Source of the DNA: JAENVU01 sp963801105
GTDB taxonomy: Bacteria > Actinomycetota > Acidimicrobiia > IMCC26256 > JAENVU01
DNA: 64,000 nt
Direction of reading: 5' to 3'
Assembly (NCBI GenBank): GCA_963801105.1
Contig: CAWDDH010000003.1
Span: 3,658,001-3,722,000 of the forward strand
The first letter of the stretch is position 1, and each line of letters starts with the position of its first letter. Under the pieces are notes generated by a model that did no database searches, was not told the origin of the DNA, and saw nothing but the letters and a program-made list of their open reading frames with translations. The translations under genes and the position numbers were made by a program. Below are positions 45,099-53,212 of this stretch, in pieces.

Positions 45099-47329
45099 GC
45101 GATGTGCTCCTCCGACATGGTGTGGGTCGTGGTGACCTCGTCGGTGGTGCCATCGGCGTGGTGGAGGACGACCTTGACCGGGCGCCCCGGGGCGAGCTCG
45201 GCGAGCCCGGTGATGTCGACGGTGTCGTCGGCCTGCACGCGGTCGTAGTCCGCGGGATCGGCGAAGGTGAGCGCGAGCACCCCCTGCTTCTTGAGGTTCG
45301 CCTCGTGGATCCGGGCGAAGGAGCGCACGATGACCGCTTTGCCCCCCATGAAGCGGGGCTCCATCGCGGCGTGCTCCCGCGAGGAGCCCTCCCCGTAGTT
45401 CTCGTCGCCGATCGCGACCCAGGCGATGGCGGCGTCCTTGTACCGCTTCGCGAGTTCGGGCAGGCCGACGTGCTCGCCGTCGCGCACGTCGATCCCCACG
45501 CCCGACTCACCCGGCGTGAAGGCGTTGTTCACGCCGATGAAGAGGTTCCCCGAGATGTTGGTGAGGTGGCCACGGAAGCGCAGCCACTGCCCCGCCGGCG
45601 AGATGTGGTCGGTCGTGCACTTCCCAGCCGCCTTCATGAGCACGCGCAAGCCGGTGGAGTCCTCCCCGTCCCACGCCGCGAAGGGGGTCAGGAGCTCGAT
45701 CCGCTCGCTGGTCGGGCTGACCACGACCTCGACCGAGCTCGGATCGGCGGCCGGCGCGGAGAACCCGGACTCCCCCCGGTCGAAGCCCTTGCTCGGCAGC
45801 TCGTCGGCGACCGGTGCGACCAGGCGCACCTCGGCGCCATCGGGTGCGGTGATCGGCTCGCGGACGAAGTCCACGTCGAGCCGACCGGTGAGCGCCATCG
45901 CGGTCACGGTCTCGGGGGACCCGATGAACGACAGCGTCTGCGGGTTGCCGTCGTTGCGGGCCGGGAAGTTGCGGTTGAACGACGACACGATCGTGTTGAC
46001 GTCGCCCTTGCTGATGTCATCGCGCTGCCACTGGCCGATGCACGGCCCACACGCGTTGGCGAGCACCGTCGCGCCGATCGCCTCCAGGTCGGCGAGGAGT
46101 CCGTCGCGCGCGATGGTGGCGCGCACCTGCTCCGAACCGGGAGTGATGAGCAACGGTGTCTTGACCCGCAGACCCGCGGCCGACGCCTGGCGGGCGACGT
46201 TCGCGGCGCGCCCGATGTCCTCGTAGCTCGAGTTCGTGCAGGAGCCCACGAGCGCCGCGGAGATCTCGGCCGGGTAGCCCTCGGATTCCACCGCGGCCCG
46301 GACCTCCGAGATCGGGCGGTCCAGGTCGGGCGTGTGAGGACCGACGAGGTGCGGTTCGAGCGCGGAGAGGTCGATCTCGATCACGCGGTCGTAGAACCGC
46401 TCCGGATCCGCGTCGACCTCGGGGTCGTTGCGCAGGTGCTCCGCGGAGTGGTCGGCCAGGTCGGCGAGCTCCTCGCGGCCGGTGGCCTTGAGGTAGCGGG
46501 CGATCGCGTCGTCGTAGTGGAACACCGAGCAGGTCGCCCCGATCTCGGCACCCATGTTGCAGATCGTGGCCTTGCCGGTGGCCGAGATCGACGCCGCGCC
46601 GGGTCCGAAGTACTCCACGATCGCGCCGGTGCCACCCTTCACCGTGAGGATGCCGGCGACCTTGAGGATGATGTCCTTGGGCGCGGCCCACCCGGACAGC
46701 TCCCCGGTGAGCTTCACCCCGATCAGGCGCGGTACCCGCGTGTTGAACGGCCACCCGGCCATGACGTCGACGGCGTCGGCACCGCCGACCCCGATCGCCA
46801 CCATGCCGAGCCCGCCGGCGTTCGGCGTGTGGCTGTCGGTGCCGACCATCATCCCGCCGGGAAAGGCGTAGTTCTCGAGCACGACCTGGTGGATGATGCC
46901 CGACCCCGGCTTCCAGAAGCCGATGCCGTACTTGGCGCTCACGGTCCGGAGGAACTCGTACACCTCGGAGTTCACGTCGAGGGCGTACTTCATGTCGGCG
47001 GCGGCACCGACGCGGGCCTGGATCAGGTGGTCGCAGTGCACCGTCGTGGGAACGGCCACGGTGGGGAGCTTCGCGAGGGTGAACTGGAGCAACGCCATCT
47101 GCGCGGTGGCATCCTGCATCGCGACCCGGTCGGGACGGTAGTCGCCGTAGTCCACCCCGCGGTCGAAGCCAACCGTCTCGGGGTCGTCGGCGTGCGCGAC
47201 GAGGATCTTCTCCACGAACGTCAGCGGCCGGCCGAGCCGGCGACGCGCAACGGCGGTGCGCTCGGGGAACTTCTCGTACGTAGCGCGGACGAGCTCGATC
47301 GGGGTGTTCGGTTCGACGACTTCAGCCAT
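45047..47329 (-). CDS. acn: Aconitate hydratase, mitochondrial-type
   Basis: 760-aa [4Fe-4S] aconitase of the TCA cycle. Cluster cysteines are in LVGSCTNSSYEDIG and NACGPCIGQW. Other conserved blocks: VPTTVHCDHLIQA, GTDSHTPNAGGLGM, FVGVNNAF-like FIGVNNAFTPGES, and the swivelling-domain loop YGEGSSREHAAMEPR. Sequence type is AcnM/ACO2-like rather than the roughly 900-aa AcnA common in Actinobacteria. The ATG at 47329 overlaps the 3' end of the GntR gene by 8 bases. Confidence 0.95.
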   Translation of the reverse strand: MAEVVEPNTPIELVRATYEKFPERTAVARRRLGRPLTFVEKILVAHADDPETVGFDRGVDYGDYRPDRVAMQDATAQMALLQFTLAKLPTVAVPTTVHCDHLIQARVGAAADMKYALDVNSEVYEFLRTVSAKYGIGFWKPGSGIIHQVVLENYAFPGGMMVGTDSHTPNAGGLGMVAIGVGGADAVDVMAGWPFNTRVPRLIGVKLTGELSGWAAPKDIILKVAGILTVKGGTGAIVEYFGPGAASISATGKATICNMGAEIGATCSVFHYDDAIARYLKATGREELADLADHSAEHLRNDPEVDADPERFYDRVIEIDLSALEPHLVGPHTPDLDRPISEVRAAVESEGYPAEISAALVGSCTNSSYEDIGRAANVARQASAAGLRVKTPLLITPGSEQVRATIARDGLLADLEAIGATVLANACGPCIGQWQRDDISKGDVNTIVSSFNRNFPARNDGNPQTLSFIGSPETVTAMALTGRLDVDFVREPITAPDGAEVRLVAPVADELPSKGFDRGESGFSAPAADPSSVEVVVSPTSERIELLTPFAAWDGEDSTGLRVLMKAAGKCTTDHISPAGQWLRFRGHLTNISGNLFIGVNNAFTPGESGVGIDVRDGEHVGLPELAKRYKDAAIAWVAIGDENYGEGSSREHAAMEPRFMGGKAVIVRSFARIHEANLKKQGVLALTFADPADYDRVQADDTVDITGLAELAPGRPVKVVLHHADGTTDEVTTTHTMSEEHIAWFRAGSALNLLAQQQQ

Positions 47330-48038
47330 GACTGACTCCAGTGACGTGGGGGGCGGGGAACTCGACTTCGAGGGCGGTCGACTGGGCGGGATACCGGTGC
47401 TCCGAGACCATGACCGCGGCGCCGCGCCGATCGTAGGTGACCCTCCGGCACGCGAGCACCGGGTCGCCGGCGTGCACCCCGAGCCGGGGCGCCTCCGTAC
47501 GCTCGGCCGCGCGAGCCACGATCGTCTGCACCACGCGCCCGGCCTCGACGCCCTGGAGCGGGAGCAGCTCGAAGAACGTCGCGCGCTCGACGTCGGCCCG
47601 ACTCACGTGGTCGCCGACGGCGGCCGGCAGCCACACCGTGACGAGCGCGAACGGCTCGCCGTCGGCCAGGTTCAGCCGCAGCACGCGCAGGACCTCGGCG
47701 TCGGCCGCGAGCCCCAGGGTCTTCGCGATCTCGGGCGAGGCCGGCTCGAAGCCGAACTCCAGCACCCGCCGCTCCGGCCGGGCGCCCGCGGCCTCGAGCG
47801 CGGCCTCGATCGTGGTCACCCGACCGAGTGGTTGGCGGATCGGGTCGGAGAGCACGAACCACCCGGCGCCGCGCCGGCTCGCGACGAGCCCCTCGTCGCG
47901 CAGCAGCTCGAGCGCCCGCCGGACCGTGACCCGGGAGACGCCGTGGCGCTCCCCCAGCTCGGCCTCGCTCGGCAGCGCCCCGGTCACACCGGTGGCGATC
48001 TCGTCGCGTAGCTCGGAGGCCAGGTCCAGGTACCGCAT
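47322..48038 (-). CDS. GntR family regulator with UTRA domain
   Basis: 238-aa HutC-type regulator. N-terminal winged HTH (LPSEAELGERHGVSRVTVRRAL, residues about 24-45, and the wing VASRRGAGWFV) plus a UTRA ligand-binding domain (residues about 75-230). It is the first gene of the unit with aconitase and MMPL, so autoregulation would also control a TCA-cycle enzyme. ATG 48038 is used; GTG 48041 directly precedes it. The palindrome at 48049-48064 lies 10 bases upstream. Confidence 0.9.
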   Translation of the reverse strand: MRYLDLASELRDEIATGVTGALPSEAELGERHGVSRVTVRRALELLRDEGLVASRRGAGWFVLSDPIRQPLGRVTTIEAALEAAGARPERRVLEFGFEPASPEIAKTLGLAADAEVLRVLRLNLADGEPFALVTVWLPAAVGDHVSRADVERATFFELLPLQGVEAGRVVQTIVARAAERTEAPRLGVHAGDPVLACRRVTYDRRGAAVMVSEHRYPAQSTALEVEFPAPHVTGVSHG

Positions 48039-48048
48039 CACTTGTATC

Positions 48049-48064
48049 GTACTTGTATTAGTAC
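48049..48064. promoter_or_regulatory. Candidate GntR operator
   Basis: GTACT-TGTATT-AGTAC, a 5-6-5 inverted repeat immediately upstream of the GntR start. It is flanked by CACTTG (48039-48044) and CAAGTG (48073-48078), which extend a looser dyad. The AT-rich TACGAT/TACAAG stretch on the minus strand could be the -10 region. Confidence 0.5.
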
Positions 48065-48084
48065 GACCAATGCAAGTGTGACGG

Positions 48085-48705
48085 TCAGCCGGCTCCGTAC
48101 CGTTGCTCGCGGAAGGGGTCGCCGTAGTGGTGGTAGCCGTTGCGCTCCCAGAAGCCGGGCTCGTCGTGGTCGAGCAGGTCGATGCCCCGGAGCCACTTGG
48201 CCGACTTCCAGAAGTAGAGGTGCGGGATCACCATGCGGACCGGCCCGCCATGCTCGGGTGGGATGGGTGCGCCGTCGTACTCGTAGGCGACGATCGACGT
48301 GTCGCGGAGCAGATCCGGGAGCGGGACGTTCGTGGTGTAGCCGTACTCCGCGGTCTCGACCACGTGGGTGGCGCCCGGGAGCGCACCTCCGCAGACCGCG
48401 AGGAGGTCGGCCGCGCGCACCCCCTTCCAGGCGGTGTCGAACTTGGACCACTTGGTCACGCAGTGGATGTCGGTGACGAGCTCGGTCGCGGGCAAGGCCG
48501 CCAGCTCGTCCCACGAGAAGGTCCGCGGCTCGGCCACGTGCCCACCGACTGCGAGCGACCAGTCGGACCGGTCGGGCCGGTAGGTGGGGACGTCGCCGAC
48601 GTGGAGCACCGGGTACCGCTCGGTCGAGTACTGGCCGGGCGGCAGCCGGACCGGGTCGATCCCGCGCTCGGCGAGTGAGGCGCGGTTGCGATCGAAGAAC
48701 CCCAT
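48085..48705 (-). CDS. Cytosolic sulfite oxidase-like molybdopterin oxidoreductase
   Basis: 206-aa protein of the oxidoreductase molybdopterin-binding domain family (sulfite oxidase/MsrP-like). The molybdenum cysteine is in DIHCVTKWSKFDTAWKG, and later blocks GYTTNVPL and VIPHLYFWKSAKWLRGI are family-typical. No Tat or Sec signal is visible, unlike MsrP. The substrate is unknown. Confidence 0.88.
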   Translation of the reverse strand: MGFFDRNRASLAERGIDPVRLPPGQYSTERYPVLHVGDVPTYRPDRSDWSLAVGGHVAEPRTFSWDELAALPATELVTDIHCVTKWSKFDTAWKGVRAADLLAVCGGALPGATHVVETAEYGYTTNVPLPDLLRDTSIVAYEYDGAPIPPEHGGPVRMVIPHLYFWKSAKWLRGIDLLDHDEPGFWERNGYHHYGDPFREQRYGAG

Positions 48706-48815
48706 GGCGGTGCAGTCTCGTGGAAACCCCGGCTGTTACGGGCGCGAGATCCGTCGGGTCCGCGCCCCTCCGTACTCTTCCTACAGCGACGGCGTTCGGG
48801 GCCGATATCACCCCC

Positions 48816-50906
48816 ATGGCGCCACCCCCCAGGGAGACCGCCGGGACGACGGTCCGACTGGTCGTCCAGTACGTCCGCCACCACGCGGGCGACGAGGGTG
48901 TCGCGCGCCTGCTCTGGCTCGCGGGCGAGACCCGACCCATCGAGGTGCTCGAGGACGAGCAGCGCTGGAGCACCTACGAGCAGAAGATCGCCCTGTTCGA
49001 CGCGGCGTGCCTCGTGCTCGACGACCGCGACGCGATCCTCCACGTCGGCGAGACCGCATTGGACCACCAGGTCGGCCCCGGCATCCGCATCCTGATCCGC
49101 CGGTTGGGATCGCCGCGTCTGGTGCTCGCGAACGTCGCCAAGGCGTGCCCGAAGTTCTCGACCGTCGCCACCATGCGTGTCGAGGAGCTGGCGAAGGAGC
49201 ACGCGGTCATCACCTACCGGCTCGACGACGGCAAGGTCCCCCATCGCGGCGATTGTCAGCTCAACATCGGGTTGATGCGCACGATCGGCCCGATCTTCGG
49301 CATGCCCCTCCTCGACGTCGAGCACCCCGACTGCCAGGTGCTCGGTGCCCCCGAGTGCCGCTACGTCGTTCGCTGGACCAGCAAGCGGCGACTCGGCCGG
49401 GCCGGTGCCAGGCGCGAGGCCGCGCTCCGCCACCAGATCGAGGCACTGGGGGCGCAGATCGAGTTGCTCCAGTCGACCACCGCCGACCTCGTGTCGTCCG
49501 ACGACGTCGACGACGTCCTTTCGCGAATCGTGACCCGCGCGGGCCGGGCGGTGAGCGCGCCGAGCTACCTGCTCGCGCTGTACGACACCGTCGACGTCAC
49601 CACGTCGGTGCACGCCGACGGCATCGCGCCCGACCGCGTGGACGCGGCGACGGCCGAGGTCCTCGAGTGCGAGCCGGGGGCCTCCGACCAGCGGATCGTG
49701 ATCGAGGTCGCGTCGAGCCAGCGGGCGTACGGTCGCCTCGCCGCGTTCTCGGACGGCCCGGGCTTCTTCCCGTTCGAGAGCCGGCTCCTGGCCGCCTACG
49801 CCCGCAGCGCGGCCGCCGCGCTCGACGCCGCCACCGCGCTCGACGCCGCCCGCCGGCGCAGCACGACCAACGGGGCGTTGTTCGGACTCGCCCGCGCGCT
49901 CGCCGAGCCCTCCGCCCCGCGTCGGATCGCGCGGATCGTCGCCGGTGCGATGATCGAGATCCTCCACGTCCCTTCGACCGCCGTGCTGCTGTGGAACGCC
50001 GAGCGCACCGCCCTCCGCGTCGCCGGTCGCTCCGGGTGGCCGCCGGCTGCGGTACCGCTCGCCGACCAGTTCGCGCTGAACGCCGACGTCCTCAGCCGGC
50101 TCCCCGGGGTCAGCTCCGGCCAGCAGGCCTCCGTGATCCCGGTCGCAGCGATGCTCGGTACCGAACTCGGCGACGAGCTCGGTACCGAGCTCGCGAACCA
50201 CGACGTCGAGACGGTCGCGATCGCACCGATCCGCGCCCACCACGGCGAGCTCTTCGGTCTGGCCGTCGCCGCGGTCGGCGCGATCGGTCCGGCCCGCGTC
50301 GAGGCGCTCACGGAGCGACTCGCCGCCATCGGCGACCAGGCCGCCGTCGCGCTCCAGAACGCGCAGCTGCTCGAGCAGATCCGCCACCAGGCCGTGCACG
50401 ACGGCCTGACCGGCCTCGCGAACCGCGCCCTGTTCGACGAGGAGCTCGACAAGGCACTCGCCCGCGCCCGCCGGGACGGCTCACCCCTCAGCGTGCTCTT
50501 CATCGACCTCGACGACTTCAAGTCCGTGAACGACCGCTTCGGTCACGGCGTGGGCGATCACGTGCTCCGCACGGTCGCAGCCCGCCTGCTCGACGCCGGA
50601 CGCAAGGGCGACTCCGTCGCGCGACTCGGTGGCGACGAGTTCGTGATGCTGCTCGCCGGCTCCGCCCGCGCCGACTCCGAGGTCGTGGCGACCCGCACGC
50701 TCGCCGCGCTGCGCGAGCCGATCCCGGTCGGCGGATCGGAGATCCGCATGCACGCCAGCATCGGGATCGCGAGCGCGCCGGAGGACGGCGACGACCGCGA
50801 GGCCGTGATGCGCGCGGCCGACCGCTCGATGTACGTGACCAAGCACGGCAACCGGGGAGCCGTCGAGGTGACGGCGCCCCCTGGCGCGGAGTCTGCGACC
50901 GTCTAG
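48816..50906 (+). CDS. Diguanylate cyclase with V4R-like and GAF sensor domains
   Basis: 696-aa cytosolic protein. Residues about 10-195 form an alpha/beta sensor ending DCQVLGAPECRYVVRW, whose paired cysteines resemble V4R/heme-NO-binding-like domains. Two GAF-like domains follow (about 235-345 and 365-520). The GGDEF domain starts at HDGLTGLANRALF and has the active-site RLGGDEFVMLL with intact GGDEF. It therefore probably makes c-di-GMP. ATG 48816 is the first start compatible with the sensor domain. Its TAG stop shares the CTAG at 50903-50906 with the convergent cyclophilin gene. Confidence 0.88.
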   Translation: MAPPPRETAGTTVRLVVQYVRHHAGDEGVARLLWLAGETRPIEVLEDEQRWSTYEQKIALFDAACLVLDDRDAILHVGETALDHQVGPGIRILIRRLGSPRLVLANVAKACPKFSTVATMRVEELAKEHAVITYRLDDGKVPHRGDCQLNIGLMRTIGPIFGMPLLDVEHPDCQVLGAPECRYVVRWTSKRRLGRAGARREAALRHQIEALGAQIELLQSTTADLVSSDDVDDVLSRIVTRAGRAVSAPSYLLALYDTVDVTTSVHADGIAPDRVDAATAEVLECEPGASDQRIVIEVASSQRAYGRLAAFSDGPGFFPFESRLLAAYARSAAAALDAATALDAARRRSTTNGALFGLARALAEPSAPRRIARIVAGAMIEILHVPSTAVLLWNAERTALRVAGRSGWPPAAVPLADQFALNADVLSRLPGVSSGQQASVIPVAAMLGTELGDELGTELANHDVETVAIAPIRAHHGELFGLAVAAVGAIGPARVEALTERLAAIGDQAAVALQNAQLLEQIRHQAVHDGLTGLANRALFDEELDKALARARRDGSPLSVLFIDLDDFKSVNDRFGHGVGDHVLRTVAARLLDAGRKGDSVARLGGDEFVMLLAGSARADSEVVATRTLAALREPIPVGGSEIRMHASIGIASAPEDGDDREAVMRAADRSMYVTKHGNRGAVEVTAPPGAESATV

Positions 50907-51376
50907 CGGTCGCGCTCCTCGACCACGACCGAGGTCATGACGTCGCCGACCTCGGTGGCCTGCGCGACGTCGATGCCCTCCACGACGAAGCCGAACAGGT
51001 TGTAGTCCTTGGTCAGCTTGCGCGTGCAGTCGTCGATCGTGATGAAGAACTGCGAGCCGTTCGTGTTCGGCCCGGCGTTGGCCATGGCCACTGCACCGAG
51101 CGTGTACTCGGCGACGACGTCCTCGTCCCGGAACTGGTAGCCGGGGCCGCCGCGCCCCGTGCCCTCCGGACAGCCGCCCTGGACCACGAAGTCGGGGACG
51201 ACGCGGTGGAACGTGAGCCCGTCGTAGTAGCCCTGCCGGGCGAGGCCCACGAAATTGTTGACGGTGTTGGCCGCGAGCTGCGGGTCCAGGTCCATCACGA
51301 TCGTGCCGCGGTTCGTGGTGATCGTCGTGCGGTAGATCTTCGATCCGTCGATCTGGTACTCGGGGGGCTCGGCCAC
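50903..51376 (-). CDS. Peptidyl-prolyl cis-trans isomerase, cyclophilin type
   Basis: 157-aa cyclophilin: TNRGTIVMDLDPQLAANTVNNFVGL, the active-site FHRVVPDFVVQGG and GSQFFITIDD. No signal peptide, so cytosolic. GTG start at 51376. It lies 33 bases downstream of the cytochrome c maturation operon on the same strand and may be co-transcribed, though cyclophilins are common single genes. Confidence 0.92.
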   Translation of the reverse strand: MAEPPEYQIDGSKIYRTTITTNRGTIVMDLDPQLAANTVNNFVGLARQGYYDGLTFHRVVPDFVVQGGCPEGTGRGGPGYQFRDEDVVAEYTLGAVAMANAGPNTNGSQFFITIDDCTRKLTKDYNLFGFVVEGIDVAQATEVGDVMTSVVVEERDR

Positions 51377-51409
51377 GGTCGCGTCCTCTCGGGGGTCGGG
51401 GAATGGTGC

Positions 51410-52210
51410 TCAGGGGGTCGTCGTGGTGGAGGTCGACGGGCTCGCCTTCACCGCTTCGGCCAGCAGGGTACGCACCTGGGCCGCGAGCGGCGAGCCCGGC
51501 GCCGCGACGAGGTAGCGCTGGAACTGCGCGACGGCGCCCTCGGGATCGGACTTGTCGCGCAGCAGGATGATGCCCTTGAAGAACCGGGCGTCGGCGTAGT
51601 CGTCGCGCAGGGAGATGGCCTTGTCGATCAGGGTCAGGCCCTCGTCGGGGAATCCCTGGAGCCGGATCAGCCAGCCGCTGTAGGCATAGGGCTCGGGATT
51701 GCGCGGATCGAGCTTCGCCCCGACCCGGAACTCCTTCAGGGCCTCCACGCCGTCGGTGGCCATGAGCGCCCGGGCGAGCGCCAGGTGCGCCGCCGGGTCC
51801 TTCGGGCTGCGGGCTGCGGCGGCGCGCAGGTCCCGCAGCTGCTGGGTCGCGCCCGGGCCGGTCGGGCTCTGGCGGCCGGTGATCGTCTGGCCCGGCAGGC
51901 GCGCCCCGAGCCCGTACGCGAGGCCCACGCCCACGACGACCACGAACGCCACGATCCCACCCGCCGTCAGCAGCCGGCGCGCCGTCGAGGGACGCGACGC
52001 GGACGGGTCCTCCGCGAGCTCCGCGGCGACCGGATCACCGTGGAGCTCGCGGATGACCCGCGCCGCCCGTGCGGTGTAGTCCGCGCGCAGGCGCTCGTAG
52101 GTGTCCTCGTCGATGTTCCCCTCGGCGCGCTCGCTGTCCAGGTCGTCGAGCGACCGCAGCAGGAACTCGCGTTCCTCCTCGAGGACCTCGCGAGTGGGCG
52201 CGTCATTCAT
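51410..52210 (-). CDS. ccmI: CcmI/CycH-like cytochrome c maturation protein with TPRs
   Basis: 266-aa membrane protein: cytosolic acidic N-terminus rich in Glu/Asp/Arg (VLEEEREFLLRSLDDLDSER, likely coiled coil), one TM helix (residues about 80-104) and external TPR-like repeats (AHLALARALMATDG, PEPYAYSGWLIRLQG). The VLEEEREFLLRSLDDLD segment is typical of actinobacterial CcmI-like proteins. It would present apocytochrome to the haem lyase. ATG 52210 overlaps the ccmH stop by 8 nt. Confidence 0.75.
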   Translation of the reverse strand: MNDAPTREVLEEEREFLLRSLDDLDSERAEGNIDEDTYERLRADYTARAARVIRELHGDPVAAELAEDPSASRPSTARRLLTAGGIVAFVVVVGVGLAYGLGARLPGQTITGRQSPTGPGATQQLRDLRAAAARSPKDPAAHLALARALMATDGVEALKEFRVGAKLDPRNPEPYAYSGWLIRLQGFPDEGLTLIDKAISLRDDYADARFFKGIILLRDKSDPEGAVAQFQRYLVAAPGSPLAAQVRTLLAEAVKASPSTSTTTTP

Positions 52211-52670
52211 CGCCGACCTCCGCCCGGGCCTCCTCGACCATGGCCTCGTCGGCCGCCGTCGGCGTCAGCCGCGGCTGGCGCGACCAGCGGCGGAGCGCCA
52301 CGCCCAGCCCGATCGCGCCCAGCAGCACGGCCATGATCGGCAAGCCCCATACGAGGATTCCGACCCCCGAGCCGGAGGGTCGGAGCAGCACCGACTCGCC
52401 GAAGGTGTCCACGTACGCCTGGCGGATCGCGGCGTCGGACTCCCCCCGCCGGATCCGGACCGCGATGTCACGCCGCTCCTCCCGCGCCGACGCCGTGGAG
52501 CTGTCGGCCACCGAGAGGCCCTCGCAGTCGACACAGCGGAGCTCGGACGCGAGCCGGCGGGTGTGGGCACCCACCGACTCCGTGCCCGACCGTGGCCAGA
52601 GCGCGGCGACGAGCACCGCCACCACGACCAGGGCGAGGCCGATCCACACGGCGCGGCGGCCGCCACTCAT
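52203..52670 (-). CDS. ccmH: Cytochrome c biogenesis protein CcmH
   Basis: 155-aa thiol oxidoreductase subunit of the haem lyase complex. Order: N-terminal TM, then the redox motif LRCVDCEGLSVADSS (CxxC, usually LRCPVCQGLSVADS), the helical bundle with TFGESVLLRPSG, and a C-terminal TM (VGILVWGLPIMAVLLGAIG). The whole CcmH length is present. ATGA overlap with ccmG. Confidence 0.92.
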   Translation of the reverse strand: MSGGRRAVWIGLALVVVAVLVAALWPRSGTESVGAHTRRLASELRCVDCEGLSVADSSTASAREERRDIAVRIRRGESDAAIRQAYVDTFGESVLLRPSGSGVGILVWGLPIMAVLLGAIGLGVALRRWSRQPRLTPTAADEAMVEEARAEVGDE

Positions 52671-53212
52671 CCGATCTTCCTCGCCCGCTCGAGCATCAGG
52701 TCGAGCTGCTCCACGTTCGCGGGACCGAAGAGGGAGCCGACGACCACGCCGCTCGGGCTCACCACGTAGGTCTCGGGCTGGCCCCGGGTGCCGTACGCGA
52801 GCGTCGCGGCGCGCGCGCCGGCGTTCTCGGCGACGGCCCACGCCATCCGGTCGTCGGTCGCGGCCTGGCGGATCGCGCTCGCGGTGTCGTCACGCGGCAC
52901 GCCCACCATGACGAGATCCGGGTCGTCGCGGTGGGTCGTGTACCACTGCTGCAATGCCGGGAGCTCGTCGTTGCACGGCACGCACCACGAGTTCCAGAAG
53001 TTCACCAGCACGACCTTGCCCGCGAAGTCGGCCGCGCCGAGCGGCGTGCCGTCGAAGCGGGTCAGCTCCATCGTCGGTGCAGGCTTGCCCACGAGCCGGC
53101 TCGTGTTGAACTCGGCACGCGGGTCCGTGTCCACGTTCACCGCGAGGACCACGGCGAGCGCCGCCACCAGGACGCCGACGGCCAGGGCGATCCAGCGGAA
53201 CTTGTGCTTCAC
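52667..53212 (-). CDS. ccmG: Thioredoxin-like cytochrome c maturation protein CcmG/ResA
   Basis: 181-aa membrane-anchored thioredoxin. TM at residues 7-26, then the thioredoxin fold with active-site FWNSWCVPCNDELP and the cis-Pro region GTRGQPETYVV. It keeps apocytochrome or CcmH cysteines reduced outside the membrane. GTG 53212 overlaps the ccmF stop (GTGA). Confidence 0.92.
   Translation of the reverse strand: MKHKFRWIALAVGVLVAALAVVLAVNVDTDPRAEFNTSRLVGKPAPTMELTRFDGTPLGAADFAGKVVLVNFWNSWCVPCNDELPALQQWYTTHRDDPDLVMVGVPRDDTASAIRQAATDDRMAWAVAENAGARAATLAYGTRGQPETYVVSPSGVVVGSLFGPANVEQLDLMLERARKIG

Noticed and set aside
42885..45248. 787-codon plus-strand frame opposite the MMPL gene
   Set aside because: Composition (Asp/His/Arg/Glu) is the usual antisense shadow of a high-GC gene; no domain or start signal. 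The minus-strand MMPL motifs are unambiguous.
48456..50399. 647-codon minus-strand frame opposite the GGDEF gene
   Set aside because: Antisense shadow; the plus strand carries GAF and GGDEF motifs in one continuous frame.
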